Assembly (NCBI GenBank): GCA_963920705.1
Contig: OY987234.1
Location: 62,001-126,000, forward strand
Length of the DNA stretch: 64,000 nt
Reading direction: 5' to 3'
From: Odiellus spinosus
Lineage: Eukaryota; Arthropoda; Arachnida; Opiliones; Phalangiidae
The first letter of the stretch is position 1. Each line of letters begins with the position of its first letter. Both the position numbers and the translations under genes were made by a program. Shown here piece after piece: positions 38,700 to 51,429 of the stretch. The notes under the pieces are model-generated. The model saw only the letters and a list, made by a program, of their open reading frames with translations. It searched no databases and was not told the DNA's origin.

Positions 38700-40400
38700 G
38701 AAATTTGTGGATCTACATTTGGGAAATTTGTGGATCTACACTTGGGAAATTTTTGGATCTACACTTGGGAAATTTGTGGATCTGCACTTGGGAAATTTGT
38801 GGATCTACACTTGGGAAATTTGTGGATCTACACTTGGGAAATTTGTGGATCTACACTTGGGAAATTTTCGGATCTATACTTGGGAAATTTGAGGATCTGC
38901 ACTTGGGAAATTTTTGGATCTGCTTTTGGGAAAGTTGTGGATCTGCACTTGGGAAATTTGTGGATCTACATTTGGGAAATTTGTGGATCTACACTTGGGA
39001 AATTTGTGGATCTACACTTGGGAAATTTGTGGATCTGCACTTGGGAAATTTGTGGATCTACACTTGGGAAATTTGTGGATCTACATTTGGGAAATTTGTG
39101 GATCTACACTTCTGAAATTTGTGGATCTACACTTGGGAAATTTGTGGATCTGCACATGGGAAATTTGTGGATCTACACTTGGGAAATTTGTGGATCGACA
39201 CTTGGGAAATTTGTGGATCTGCACTTGGGAAATTTGTGGATCTACGCTTGGGAAATTTGTGGATCTACATTTGGGAAATTTGTGGATCTACACTTGGGAA
39301 ATTTGTGGATCTACACTTGGGAAATTTGTGGATCTGCACATGGGAAATTTGTGGATCTACATTTGGGAAATTTGTGGATCTACACTTGGGAAATTTGTGG
39401 ATCTACACTTGGGAAATTTGTGGATCTGCACTTGGGAAATTTGTGGATCTACACTTGGGAAAATTGTGGATCTGCACTTGGGAAATTTGTGGATCTGCAC
39501 TTGGGAAATTTGTGGATCTGCACTTGGGAAATTTGTGGATCTGCACTTGGGAAATTTTTGGATCTGAACTTGGGAAATTTGTGGATATGCACTTGGGAAA
39601 TTTGTGGATCTGCACTTGGGAAATTTTTGGATCTGCACTTGGGAAATTTGTGGATCTGCACTTGGGAAATTTGTGGATCTACACTTGGGAAATTTGTGGA
39701 TCTACACTTGGGAAATTTTCGGATCTATACTTGGGAAATTTGAGGATCTGCACTTGGGAAATTTTTGGATCTGCTTTTGGGAAAGTTGTGGATCTGCACT
39801 TGGGAAATTTGTGGATCTACATTTGGGAAATTTGTGGATCTACACTTGGGAAATTTGTGGATCTACACTTGGGAAATTTGTGGATCTGCACTTGGGAAAT
39901 TTGTGGATCTACACTTGGGAAATTTGTGGATCTACATTTGGGAAATTTGTGGATCTACACTTCTGAAATTTGTGGATCTACACTTGGGAAATTTGTGGAT
40001 CTGCACATGGGAAATTTGTGGATCTACACTTGGGAAATTTGTGGATCGACACTTGGGAAATTTGTGGATCTGCACTTGGGAAATTTGTGGATCTACGCTT
40101 GGGAAATTTGTGGATCTGCACTTGGGAAATTTGTGGATCTGCACTTGGGATATTTGTGGATATACACTTGGGAAATTTGTGGATCTACATTTGGGAAATT
40201 TGTGGATCTACACTTGGGAAATTTGTGGATCTACACTTGGGAAATTTGATTATCTGCACTTGGGAAATTTGTGGATGTGCACTTGGGAAATTTGTGGATC
40301 TGCACTTGGGAACATTGTGGATCTGCCCTTGGGAAAAATGTGGATCTGCACTTGGGAAATTTGTGGATCTGCACTTGGGAAATTTGTGGATCTGCACTTG
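38700..40400 (+). repeat. 851-bp tandem duplication (37 monomers)
   Basis: Cassettes B with the CTTTT allele at 38869 and 39720 are exactly 851 bp (37 x 23) apart, as are the CTTCTGAAAT monomers near 39113 and 39964 and GATCGACAC at 39193 and 40044. After GATCGACAC and CTACGCTTGG the copies diverge: the first continues with CTACATT near 39267, the second with CTGCAC and a private TTGGGATATTTG near 40147. The unit is closely related to block X but lacks its GGGACATTT variant. Confidence 0.8.
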
Positions 40401-43400
40401 GAAAATTTGTGGATCTGCACTTGGGAAATTTGTGGATCTGCACTTGGGAAATTTGTGGATCTGCACTTGGGAAATTTGTGGATATGCACTTGGGAAAATT
40501 GTGGATCTGCACTTGGGAAATTTTTGGATCTGCACTTGGGAAATTTGTGGATCTGCACTTGGGAAATTTTTGGATCTGCACTTGGGAAATTTGTGGATCT
40601 GCACTTGGGAAATTTGTGGATCTGCACTTGGGAAATTTTTGGATCTGCACTTGGGAAATTTGTGGATCTGCACTTGGGAAATTTGTGGATCTACACTTGG
40701 GAAATTTGTGGATCTACACTTGGGAAATTTTCGGATCTATACTTGGGAAATTTGAGGATCCGCACTTGGGAAATTTTTGGATCTGCACTTGGGAAAATTG
40801 TGGATCTGCACTTGGGAAATTTGTGGATCTGCACATGGGAAATTTGTGGATCTACATTTGGGAAATTTGTGGATCTACACTTGGGAAATTTGTGGATCTA
40901 CACTTGGGAAATTTGTGGATCTGCACTTGGGAAATTTGTGGATCTACACTTGGGAAATTTGTGGATCTACATTTGGGAAATTTGTGGATCTATACTTGGG
41001 AAATTTGAGGATCTGCACTTGGGGAAAGTTGTGGATCTGCACTTGGGAAATTTGTTTATCTACATTTGGGAAATTTGTGGATCTACACTTGGGAAATTTG
41101 TGGATCTACACTTGGGAAATTTGTGGATCTGCACTTGGGAAATTTGTGGATCTACACTTGGGAAATTTGTGGATCTGCACTTGGGAAATTTGTGGATCTA
41201 CACTTGGGAAATTTGTGGATCTACATTTGGGAAATTTGTGGATCTACACTTCTGAAATTTGTGGATCTACACTTGGGAAATTTTTGGATCTGAACTTGGG
41301 AAATTTGTGGATCTGCACTTGGGAAATTTGTGGATCTGCACTTGGGAAATTTTTGGATCTGCACTTGGGAAATTTGTGGATCTGCACTTGGGAAATTTGT
41401 GGATCTACATTTGGGAAATTTGTGGATCTACACTTGTGAAATTTGTGGATCTGCACCTGGGAAATTTGTGGATCTACAATTGGGAAATTTGTGGATCTAC
41501 ATTTGGGAAATTTATGGATCTACACTTGGGAAATTTGTGGATATACACTTGGGAAATTTGTGGATCTGCACATGGGAAATTTGTGGATCTACATTTGGGA
41601 AATTTGTGGATCTACACTTGGGAAATTTGTGGATCTACACTTGGGAAATTTGTGGATCTGAACTTGGGAAATTTGTGGATCTACACTTGGGAAATTTGTG
41701 GATCTGCACTTGGGAAATTTGTGGATCTGCACTTGGGAAATTTGTGGATCTGCACTTGTGAAATTTGTGGATCTGAACTTGGGAAATTTGTGGATCTGCA
41801 CTTGGGAAATTTGTGGATCTGCACTTGGGAAATTTGTGGATCTACACTTGGGAAATTTGATTATCTGCACTTGGGAAATTTGTGGATGTGCACTTGGGAA
41901 ATTTGTGGATCTGCACTTGGGAACTTTGTGGATCTGCACTTGGGAAAATTGTGGATCTGCACTTGGGAAATTTGTGGATCTGCACTTGGGAAATTTGTGG
42001 ATGTGCACTTGGGAAATTTGTGGATCTGCACTTGGGAACTTTGTGGATCTGCACTTGGGAAAATTGTGGATCTGCACTTGGGAAATTTGTGGATCTGCAC
42101 TTGGGAAATTTTTGGATCTGCACTTGGGAAATTTGTGGATCTGCACTTGGGAAATTTGTGGATATGCACAGGGAAATTTGTGGATCTACATTTGGGAAAT
42201 TTGTGGATCTACACTTGGGAAATTTTTGGATCTACACTTGGGAAATTTGTGGATCTGCACTTGGGAAATTTGTGGATCTACACTTGGGAAATTTGTGGAT
42301 CTACACTTGGGAAATTTGTGGATCTGCACTTGGGAAATTTGTGGATCTGCACATGGGAAATTTGTGGATCTACATTTGGGAAATTTGTGGATCTACACTT
42401 GGGAAATTTGTGGATCTACACTTGGGAAATTTGTGGATCTGCACTTGGGAAATTTGTGGATCTACACTTGGGAAATTTGTGGATCTGCACTTGGGAAATT
42501 TGTGGATCTGCACTTGGGAAATTTGTGGATCTGAACTTGGGAAATTTGTGGATATGCACTTGGGAAATTTGTGGATCTGCACTTGGGAAATTTTTGGATC
42601 TGCACTTGGGAAAGTTGTGGATCTGCACTTGGGAAATTTGTGGATCTGCACATGGGAAATTTGTGGATCTACATTTGGGAAATTTGTGGATCTACACTTG
42701 GGAAATTTGTGGATCTACATTTGGGAAATTTGTGGATCTGCACTTGGGAAATTTGTGGATCTACACTTGGGAAATTTGTGGATCTACATTTGGGAAATTT
42801 GTGGATCTACACTTCTGAAATTTGTGGATCTACACTTTGGAAATTTGTGGATCTGCACATGGGAAATTTGTGGATCTACACTTGGGAAATTTGTGGATCT
42901 ACACTTGGGAAATTTGTGGATCTGCACTTGGGAAATTTGTGGATCTACACTTGGGAAATTTGTGGATCTGCACTTGGGAAATTTGTGGATCTGCACTTGG
43001 TAACTTTGTGGATCTGCACTTGGGAAAATTGTGGATCTGCACTTGGGAAATTTGTGGATCTTTACTTGGGAAATTTGTGGATCTGCACTTGGGAAATTTG
43101 TGGATCTGCACTTGGGAAATTTGTGGATCTGAACTTGGGAAATTTGTGGATATGCACTTGGGAAATTTGTGGATCTGCACTTGGGAAATTTTTGGATCTG
43201 CACTTGGGAAATTTGTGGATCTGCACTTGGGAAATTTGTGGATCTACACTTGGGAAATTTGTGGATCTACACTTGGGAAATTTGTGGATCTACATTTGGG
43301 AAATTTGTGGATCTACACTTCTGAAATTTGTGGATCTACACTTGGGAAATTTGTGGATCTGCACATGGGAAATTTGTGGATCTACACTTGGGAAATTTGT

Positions 43401-46400
43401 GGATCTACACTTGGGAAATTTGTGGATCTGCACTTGGGAAATTTGTGGATCTACGCTTGGGAAATTTGTGGATCTGCACTTGGGAAATTTGTGGATCTGC
43501 ACTTGGGAAATTTGTGGATATACACTTGGGAAATTTGTGGATCTACATTTGGGAAATTTGTGGATCTACACTTGGGAAATTTGATTATCTGCACTTGGGA
43601 AATTTGTGGATGTGCACTTGGGAAATTTGTGGATCTGCACTTGGGAACTTTGTGGATCTGCCCTTGGGAAAAATGTGGATCTGCACTTGGGAAATTTGTG
43701 GATCTGCACTTGGGAAATTTGTGGATCTGCACTTGGAAAATTTGTGGATCTGCACTTGGGAAATTTGTGGATCTGCACTTGGGAAATTTGTGGATCTGCA
43801 CTTGGGAAATTTGTGGATATGCACTTGGGAAAATTGTGGATCTGCACTTGGGAAATTTTTGGATCTGCACTTGGGAAATTTGTGGATTTGCACTTGGGAA
43901 ATTTGTGGATCTGCACTTGGGAAATTTTTGGATCTGCACTTGGGAAATTTGTGGATCTGCACTTGGGAAATTTGTGGATCTACATTTGGGAAATTTGTGG
44001 ATCTACACTTGGGAAATTTGTGGATCAACACTTGTGAAATTTGTGGATCTGCACTTGGGAAATTTGTGGATCTACAATTGGGAAATTTGTGGATCTACAT
44101 TTGGGAAATTTATGGATCTACACTTGGGAAATTTGTGGATATACACTTGGGAAATTTGTGGATCTGCACATGGGAAATTTGTGGATCTACATTTGGGAAA
44201 TTTGTGGATCTACACTTGGGAAATTTGTGGATCTACACTTGGGAATTTGTGGATCTGAACTTGGGAAATTTGTGGATCTACACTTGGGAAATTTGTGGAT
44301 CTGCACTTGGGAAATTTGTGGATCTGCACTTGTGAAATTTGTGGATCTGAACTTGGGAAATTTGTGGATCTGCACTTGGGAAATTTGTGGATCTGCACTT
44401 GGGAAATTTGTGGATCTACACCTGGGAAATTTGATTATCTGCACTTGGGAAATTTGTGGATGTGCACTTGGGAAATTTGTGGATCTGCACTTGGGAACTT
44501 TGTGGATCTGCACTTGGGAAAATTGTGGATCTGCACTTGGGAAATTTTTGATCTGCACTTGGGAAATTTGTGGATCTGCACTTGGGAAATTTGTGGATCT
44601 ACACTTGGGAAATTTGTGGATCTACACTTGGGAAATTTGTGGATCTACATTTGGGAAATTTGTGGATCTACACTTCTGAAATTTGTGGATCTACACTTGG
44701 GAAATTTGTGGATCTGCACATGGGAAATTTGTGGATCTACACTTGGGAAATTTGTGGATCTACACTTGGGAAATTAGTGGATCTGCACTTGGGAAATTTG
44801 TGGATCTACGCTTGGGAAATTTGTGGATCTGCACTTGGGAAATTTGTGGATCTGCACTTGGGAAATTTGTGGATCTACACTTGGGAAATTTGTGGATCTA
44901 CATTTGGGAAATTTGTGGATCTACATATGGGAAATTTGTGGATCTACACTTGGGAAATTTGTGGATATGCACAGGGAAATTTGTGGATCTACATTTGGGA
45001 AATTTGTGGATCTACACTTGGGAAATTTTTGGATCTACACTTGGGAAATTTGTGGATCTGCACTTGGGAAATTTGTGGATCTACACTTGGGAAATTTGTG
45101 GATCTACATTTGGGAAATTTGTGGATCTACACTTGGGAAATTTGTGGATCTACACTTGGGAAATTTGTGGATCTGCACATGGGAAATTTGTGGATCTACA
45201 TTTGGGAAATTTGTGGATCTACACTTGGGAAATTTGTGGATCTACACTTGGGAAATTTGTGGATCTGCACTTGGGAAATTTGTGGATCTACACTTGGGAA
45301 ATTTGTGGATCTGCACTTGGGAAATTTGTGGATCTGCACTTGGTAACTTTGTGGATCTGCACTTGGGAAAATTGTGGATCTGCACTTGGGAAATTTGTGG
45401 ATCTGCACTTGGGAAATTTGTGGATCTGCACTTGGGAAATTTGTGGATCTGCATTTGGGAAATTTGTGGATCTGAACTTGGGAAATTTGTGGATATGCAC
45501 TTGGGAAATTTGTGGATCTGCACTTGGGAAATTTTTGGATCTGCACTTGGGAAATTTGTGGATCTGCACTTGGGAAATTTGTGGATCTACACTTGGGAAA
45601 TTTGTGGATCTACACTTGGGAAATTTTCGGATCTATACTTGGGAAATTTGAGGATCTGCACTTGGGAAATTTTTGGATCTGCACTTGGGAAAGTTGTGGA
45701 TCTGCACTTGGGAAATTTGTGGATCTGCACATGGGAAATTTGTGGATCTACATTTGGGAAATTTGTGGATCTACACTTGGGAAATTTGTGGATCTACACT
45801 TGGGAAATTTGTGGATCTGCACTTGGGAAATTTGTGGATCTACACTTGGGAAATTTGTGGATCTACATTTGGGAAATTTGTGGATCTACACTTCTGAAAT
45901 TTGTGGATCTACACTTGGGAAATTTGTGGATCTGCACATGGGAAATTTGTTGATCTACACTTGGGAAATTTGTGGATCTACACTTGGGAAATTTGTGGAT
46001 CTGCACTTGGGAAATTTGTGGATCTACACTTGGGAAATTTGTGGATCTACACTTGGGAAATTTGTGTATCTGCACTTGGGAAATTTGTGGATCTGCACTT
46101 GGGAAATTTGTGGATCTGCATTTGGGAAATTTGTGGATCTACACTTGGGAAATTTGTGGATCTGCACTTGGGAAATTTTTGGATCTGCACTTGGGAAATT
46201 TGTGGATCTGCACTTGGGAAATTTGTGGATCTACACTTGGGAAATTTGTGGATCTACACTTGGGAAATTTGTGGATCTACATTTGGGAAATTTGTGGATC
46301 TACACTTCTGAAATTTGTGGATCTACACTTGGGAAATTTGTGGATCTGCACATGGGAAATTTGTGGATCTACACTTGGGAAATTTGTGGATCTACACTTG

Positions 46401-49374
46401 GGAAATTTGTGGATCTGCACTTGGGAAATTTGTGGATCTACGCTTGGGAAATTTGTGGATCTGCACTTGGGAAATTTGTGGATCTGCACTTGGGAAATTT
46501 GTGGATATACACTTGGGAAATTTGTGGATCTACATTTGGGAAATTTGTGGATCTACACTTGGGAAATTTGTGGATCTACACTTGGGAAATTTGATTATCT
46601 GCACTTGGGAAATTTGTGGATGTGCACTTGGGAAATTTGTGGATCTGCACTTGGGAACTTTGTGGATCTGCCCTTGGGAAAAATGTGGATCTGCACTTGG
46701 GAAATTTGTGGATCTGCACTTGAGAAATTTGTGGATCTGCACTTGGAAAATTTGTGGATCTGCACTTGGGAAATTTGTGGATCTGCACTTGGGAAATTTG
46801 TGGATCTGCACTTGGGAAATTTGTGGATATGTACTTGGGAAAATTGTGGATCTGCACTTGGGAAATTTTTGGATCTGCACTTGGGAAATTTGTGGATCTG
46901 CACTTGGGAAATTTGTGGATCTGCACTTGGGAAATTTTTGGATCTGCACTTGGGAAATTTGTGGATCTGCACTTGGGAAATTTGTGGATCTACATTTGGG
47001 AAATTTGTGGATCTACACTTGGGAAATTTGTGGATCTACACTTGTGAAATTTGTGGATCTGCACTTGGGAAATTTGTGGATCTAGAATTGGGAAATTTGT
47101 GGATCTACATTTGGGAAATTTATGGATCTACACTTGGGAAATTTGTGGATATACACTTGGGAAATTTGTGGATCTGCACATGGGAAATTTGTGGATCTAC
47201 ATTTGGGAAATTTGTGGATCTACACTTGGGAAATTTGTGGATCTACACATGGGAAATTTGTGGATCTGAACTTGGGAAATTTGTGGATCTACACTTGGGA
47301 AATTTGTGGATCTGCACTTGGGAAATTTGTGGATCTGCACTTGGGAAATTTGTGGATCTGCACTTGTAAATTTGTGGATCTGAACTTGGGAAATTTGTGG
47401 ATCTGCACTTGGGAAATTTGTGGATCTGCACTTGGGAAATTTGTGGATCTACACTTGGGAAATTTGATTATCTGCACTTGGGAAATTTGTGGATGTGCAC
47501 TTGGGAAATTTGTGGATCTGCACTTGGGAACTTTGTGGATCTGCACTTGGGAAAATTGTGGATCTGCACTTGGGAAATTTGTGGATCTGCACTTGGGAAA
47601 TTTGTGGATGTGCACTTGGGAAATTTGTGGATCTGCACTTGGGAACTTTGTGGATTTGCACTTGGGAAAATTGTGGATCTGCACTTGGGAAATTTGTGGA
47701 TCTGCACTTGGGAAATTTGTGGATCTGCACTTGGGAAATTTTTGGATCTGCACTTGGGAAATTTGTGGATCTGCACTTGGGAAATTTGTGGATATGCACA
47801 GGGAAATTTGTGGATCTACATTTGGGAAATTTGTGGATCTACACTTGGGAAATTTTTGGATCTACACTTGGGAAATTTGTGGATCTGCACTTGGGAAATT
47901 TGTGGATCTACACTTGGGAAATTTGTGGATCTACATTTGGGAAATTTGTGGATCTACACTTGGGAAATTTGTGGATCTACACTTGGGAAATTTGTGGATC
48001 TGCACATGGGAAATTTGTGGATCTACATTTGGGAAATTTGTGGATCTACACTTGGGAAATTTGTGGATCTACACTTGGGAAATTTGTGGATCTGCACTTG
48101 GGAAATTTGTGGATCTACACTTGGGAAATTTGTGGATCTGCACTTGGGAAATTTGTGGATCTGCACTTGGGAAAATTGTGGATCTGCACTTGGGAAATTT
48201 GTGGATCTGCACTTGGGAAATTTGTGGATCTGCACTTGGGAAATTTGTGGATCTGCACTTGGGAAATTTGTGGATCTGCACTTGGGAAATTTGTGGATCT
48301 GAACTTGGGAAATTTGTGGATATGCACTTGGGAAATTTGTGGATCTGCACTTGGGAAATTTTTGGATCTGCACTTGGGAAATTTGTGGATCTGCACTTGG
48401 GAAATTTGTGGATCTACACTTGGGAAATTTGTGGATCTACACTTGGGAAATTTTCGGATCTATACTTGGGAAATTTGAGGATCTGCACTTGGGAAATTTT
48501 TGGATCTGCACTTGGGAAAGTTGTGGATCTGCACTTGGGAAATTTGTGGATCTGCACATGGGAAATTTGTGGATCTACATTAGGGAAATTTGTGGATCTA
48601 CACTTGGGAAATTTGTGAATCTACACTTGGGAAATTTGTGGATCTGCACTTGGGAAATTTGTGGATCTACACTTGGGAAATTTGTGGATCTACATTTGGG
48701 AAATTTGTGGATCTACACTTCTGAAATTTGTGGATCTACACTTGGGAAATTTGTGGATCTGCACATGGGAAATTTGTTGATCTACACTTGGGAAATTTGT
48801 GGATCTACACTTGGGAAATTTGTGGATCTGCACTTGGGAAATTTGTGGATCTACACTTGGGAAATTTGTGGATCTGCACTTGGGAAATTTGTGGATCTGC
48901 ACTTGGTAACTTTGTGGATCTGCACTTGGGAAAATTGTGGATCTGCACTTGGGAAATTTGTGGATCTGCACTTGGGAAATTTGTGGATCTGCACTTGGGA
49001 AATTTGTGGATCTGCACTTGGGAAATTTGTGGATCTGAACTTGGGAAATTTGTGGATATGCACTTGGGAAATTTGTGGATCTGCACTTGGGAAATTTTTG
49101 GATCTGCACTTGGGAAATTTGTGGATCTGCACTTGGGAAATTTGTGGATCTACACTTGGGAAATTTGTGGATCTACACTTGGGAAATTTGTGGATCTACA
49201 TTTGGGAAATTTGTGGATCTACACTTCTGAAATTTGTGGATCTACACTTGGGAAATTTGTGGATCTGCACATGGGAAATTTGTGGATCTACACTTGGGAA
49301 ATTTGTGGATCTACACTTGGGAAATTTGTGGATCTGCACTTGGGAAATTTGTGGATCTACACTTGGGAAATTTG
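40248..49374 (+). repeat. HOR of about 2.8-3.3 kb, three copies
   Basis: Three successive units each start with a CCCTTGGGAAAAATG-bearing cassette A (40248, 43583, 46593), pass through CTACAATT-type monomers (near 41475, 44080, 47092), reach a second plain cassette A (41859, 44433, 47466) and then a 22-bp GATATGCACAGGG monomer (42161, 44964, 47791). Spacings are 3,335 and 3,010 bp for the first anchor, 2,803 and 2,827 for the last. The residues relative to 23 are explained by single-base deletions near 42165, 44244, 44548, 44968 and 47366 and an insertion near 41021. Cassette B is present at 40732, 45628 and 48455, with a 4.9-kb gap lacking it in the first unit. Confidence 0.7.
42161..47812 (+). 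repeat. 22-bp GATATGCACAGGG monomer, three copies
   Basis: One base is lost relative to GATATGCACATGGG, giving a 22-bp monomer at 42161, 44964 and 47791. All three sit at the same place in the 2.8-3.3-kb HOR and precede CTACATT, CTACAC and G3T monomers. The intact 23-bp version occurs at the corresponding place in domains I and II (for example near 335, 1002, 10527, 12023, 14848), where it follows the GTTAAAT monomer. The deletion therefore arose in domain III and spread with the HOR. Confidence 0.85.
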
Positions 49375-51100
49375 ATTATCTTCACTTGGGAAATTTGTGG
49401 ATGTGCACTCTGGAAATTTGTGGATCTGCACTTGGGAACTTTGTGGATCTGCACTTGGGAAAATTGTGGATCTGCACTTGGGAAATTTGTGGATCTGCAC
49501 TTGGGAAATTTGTGGATCTGCACTTGGGAAATTTTTGGATCTGCACTTGGGAAATTTGTGGATCTGCAATTGGGAAATTTGTGGATATGCACATGGGAAA
49601 TTTGTGGATCTACATTTGGGAAATTTGTGGATCTACACTTGGGAAATTTTTGGATCTACACTTGGGAAATTTGTGGATCTGCACTTGGGAAATTTGTGGA
49701 TCTACACTTGGGAAATTTGTGGATCTACATTTGGGAAATTTGTGGATCTACACTTGGGAAATTTGTGGATCTACACTTGGGAAATTTGTGGATCTGCACA
49801 TGGGAAATTTGTGGATCTACATTTGGGAAATTTGTGGATCTACACTTGGGAAATTTGTGGATCTACACTTGGGAAATTTGTGGATCTGCACTTGGGAAAT
49901 TTGTGGATCTGCACTTGGGAAATGTGTGGATCTGCACTTGGGAACTTTGTGGATCTGCACTTGGGAAAATTGTGGATCTGCACTTGGGAAATTTGTGGAT
50001 CTGCACTTGGGAAATTTGTGGATCTGCACTTGGGAAATTTGTGGATCTGCACATGGGAAATTTGTGGATCTACATTTGGGAAATTTGTGGATCTACACTT
50101 GGGAAATTTGTGGATCTACACTTGGGAAATTTGTGGATCTGCACTTGGGAAATTTGTGGATCTACACTTGGGAAATTTGTGGATCTGCACTTGGGAAATT
50201 TGTGGATCTGCACTTGGTAACTTTGTGGATCTGCACTTGGGAAAATTGTGGATCTGCACTTGGGAAATTTGTGGATCTGCACTTGGGAAATTTGTGGATC
50301 TGCACTTGGGAAATTTGTGGATCTGCACTTGGGAAATTTGTGGATCTGAACTTGGGAAATTTGTGGATATGCACTTGGGAAATTTGTGGATCTGCACATG
50401 GGAAATTTGTGGATCTACATTTGGGAAATTTGTGGATCTACACTTGGGAAATTTGTGGATCTACACTTGGGAAATTTGTGGATCTGCACTTGGGAAATTT
50501 GTGGATCTACACTTGGGAAATTTGTGGATCTACATTTGGGAAATTTGTGGATCTACACTTCTGAAATTTGTGGATCTACACTTGGGAAATTTGTGGATCT
50601 GCACATGGGAAATTTGTGGATCTACACTTGGGAAATTTGTGGATCTACACTTGGGAAATTTGTGGATCTGCACTTGGGAAATTTGTGGATCTACACTTGG
50701 GAAATTTGTGGATCTGCACTTGGGAAATTTGTGGATCTGCACTTGGTAACTTTGTGGATCTGCACTTGGGAAAATTGTGGATCTGCACTTGGGAAATTTG
50801 TGGATCTGCACTTGGGAAATTTGTGGATCTGCACTTGGGAAATTTGTGGATCTGCACTTGGGAAATTTGTGGATCTGAACTTGGGAAATTTGTGGATATG
50901 CACTTGGGAAATTTGTGGATCTGCACTTGGGAAATTTTTGGATCTGCACTTGGGAAATTTGTGGATCTGCACTTGGGAAATTTGTGGATCTACACTTGGG
51001 AAACTTGTGGATCTACACTTGGGAAATTTGTGGATCTACATTTGGGAAATTTGTGGATCTACACTTCTGAAATTTGTGGATCTACACTTGGGAAATTTGT
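48690..51100 (+). repeat. 1,840-bp repeat with CTTCTG pairs 506 bp apart
   Basis: The block 48.69-49.25 kb recurs at 50.53-51.09 kb with an offset of 1,840 bp (80 x 23). CTTCTGAAAT monomers at about 48719/49225 and 50560/51066 form pairs 506 bp (22 monomers) apart; a similar pair is at about 42813/43319. TTGGTAACTTTG, a rare form, accompanies the blocks near 48906, 50216 and 50747, and also near 43000 and 45344. The two copies differ in TGTTGATC (near 48776), absent from the second. Confidence 0.7.
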
Positions 51101-51429
51101 GGATCTGCACATGGGAAATTTGTGGATCTACACTTGGGAAATTTGTGGATCTGCACTTGGGAAATTTGTGGATCTACATTTGGGAAATTTGTGGATCTAC
51201 ACTTGGGAAATTTGTGGATCTACACTTGTGAAATTTGTGGATCTGCACTTGGGAAATTTGTGGATCTACACTTGGGAAATTTGTGGATCTACATTTGGGA
51301 AATTTGTGGATCTACACTTGGGAAATTTGTGGATATACACTTGGGAAATTTGTGGATCTGCACATGGGAAATTTGTGGATCTACATTTGGGAAATTTGTG
51401 GATCTACACTTGGGAAATTTGTGGATCTA

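Noticed and set aside
40999-41050. Breakpoint or foreign insertion at TTGGGGAAAGTTG
   Set aside because: It is a cassette-like junction with one extra G in an otherwise regular monomer; flanking monomers stay in order and no foreign sequence is present.
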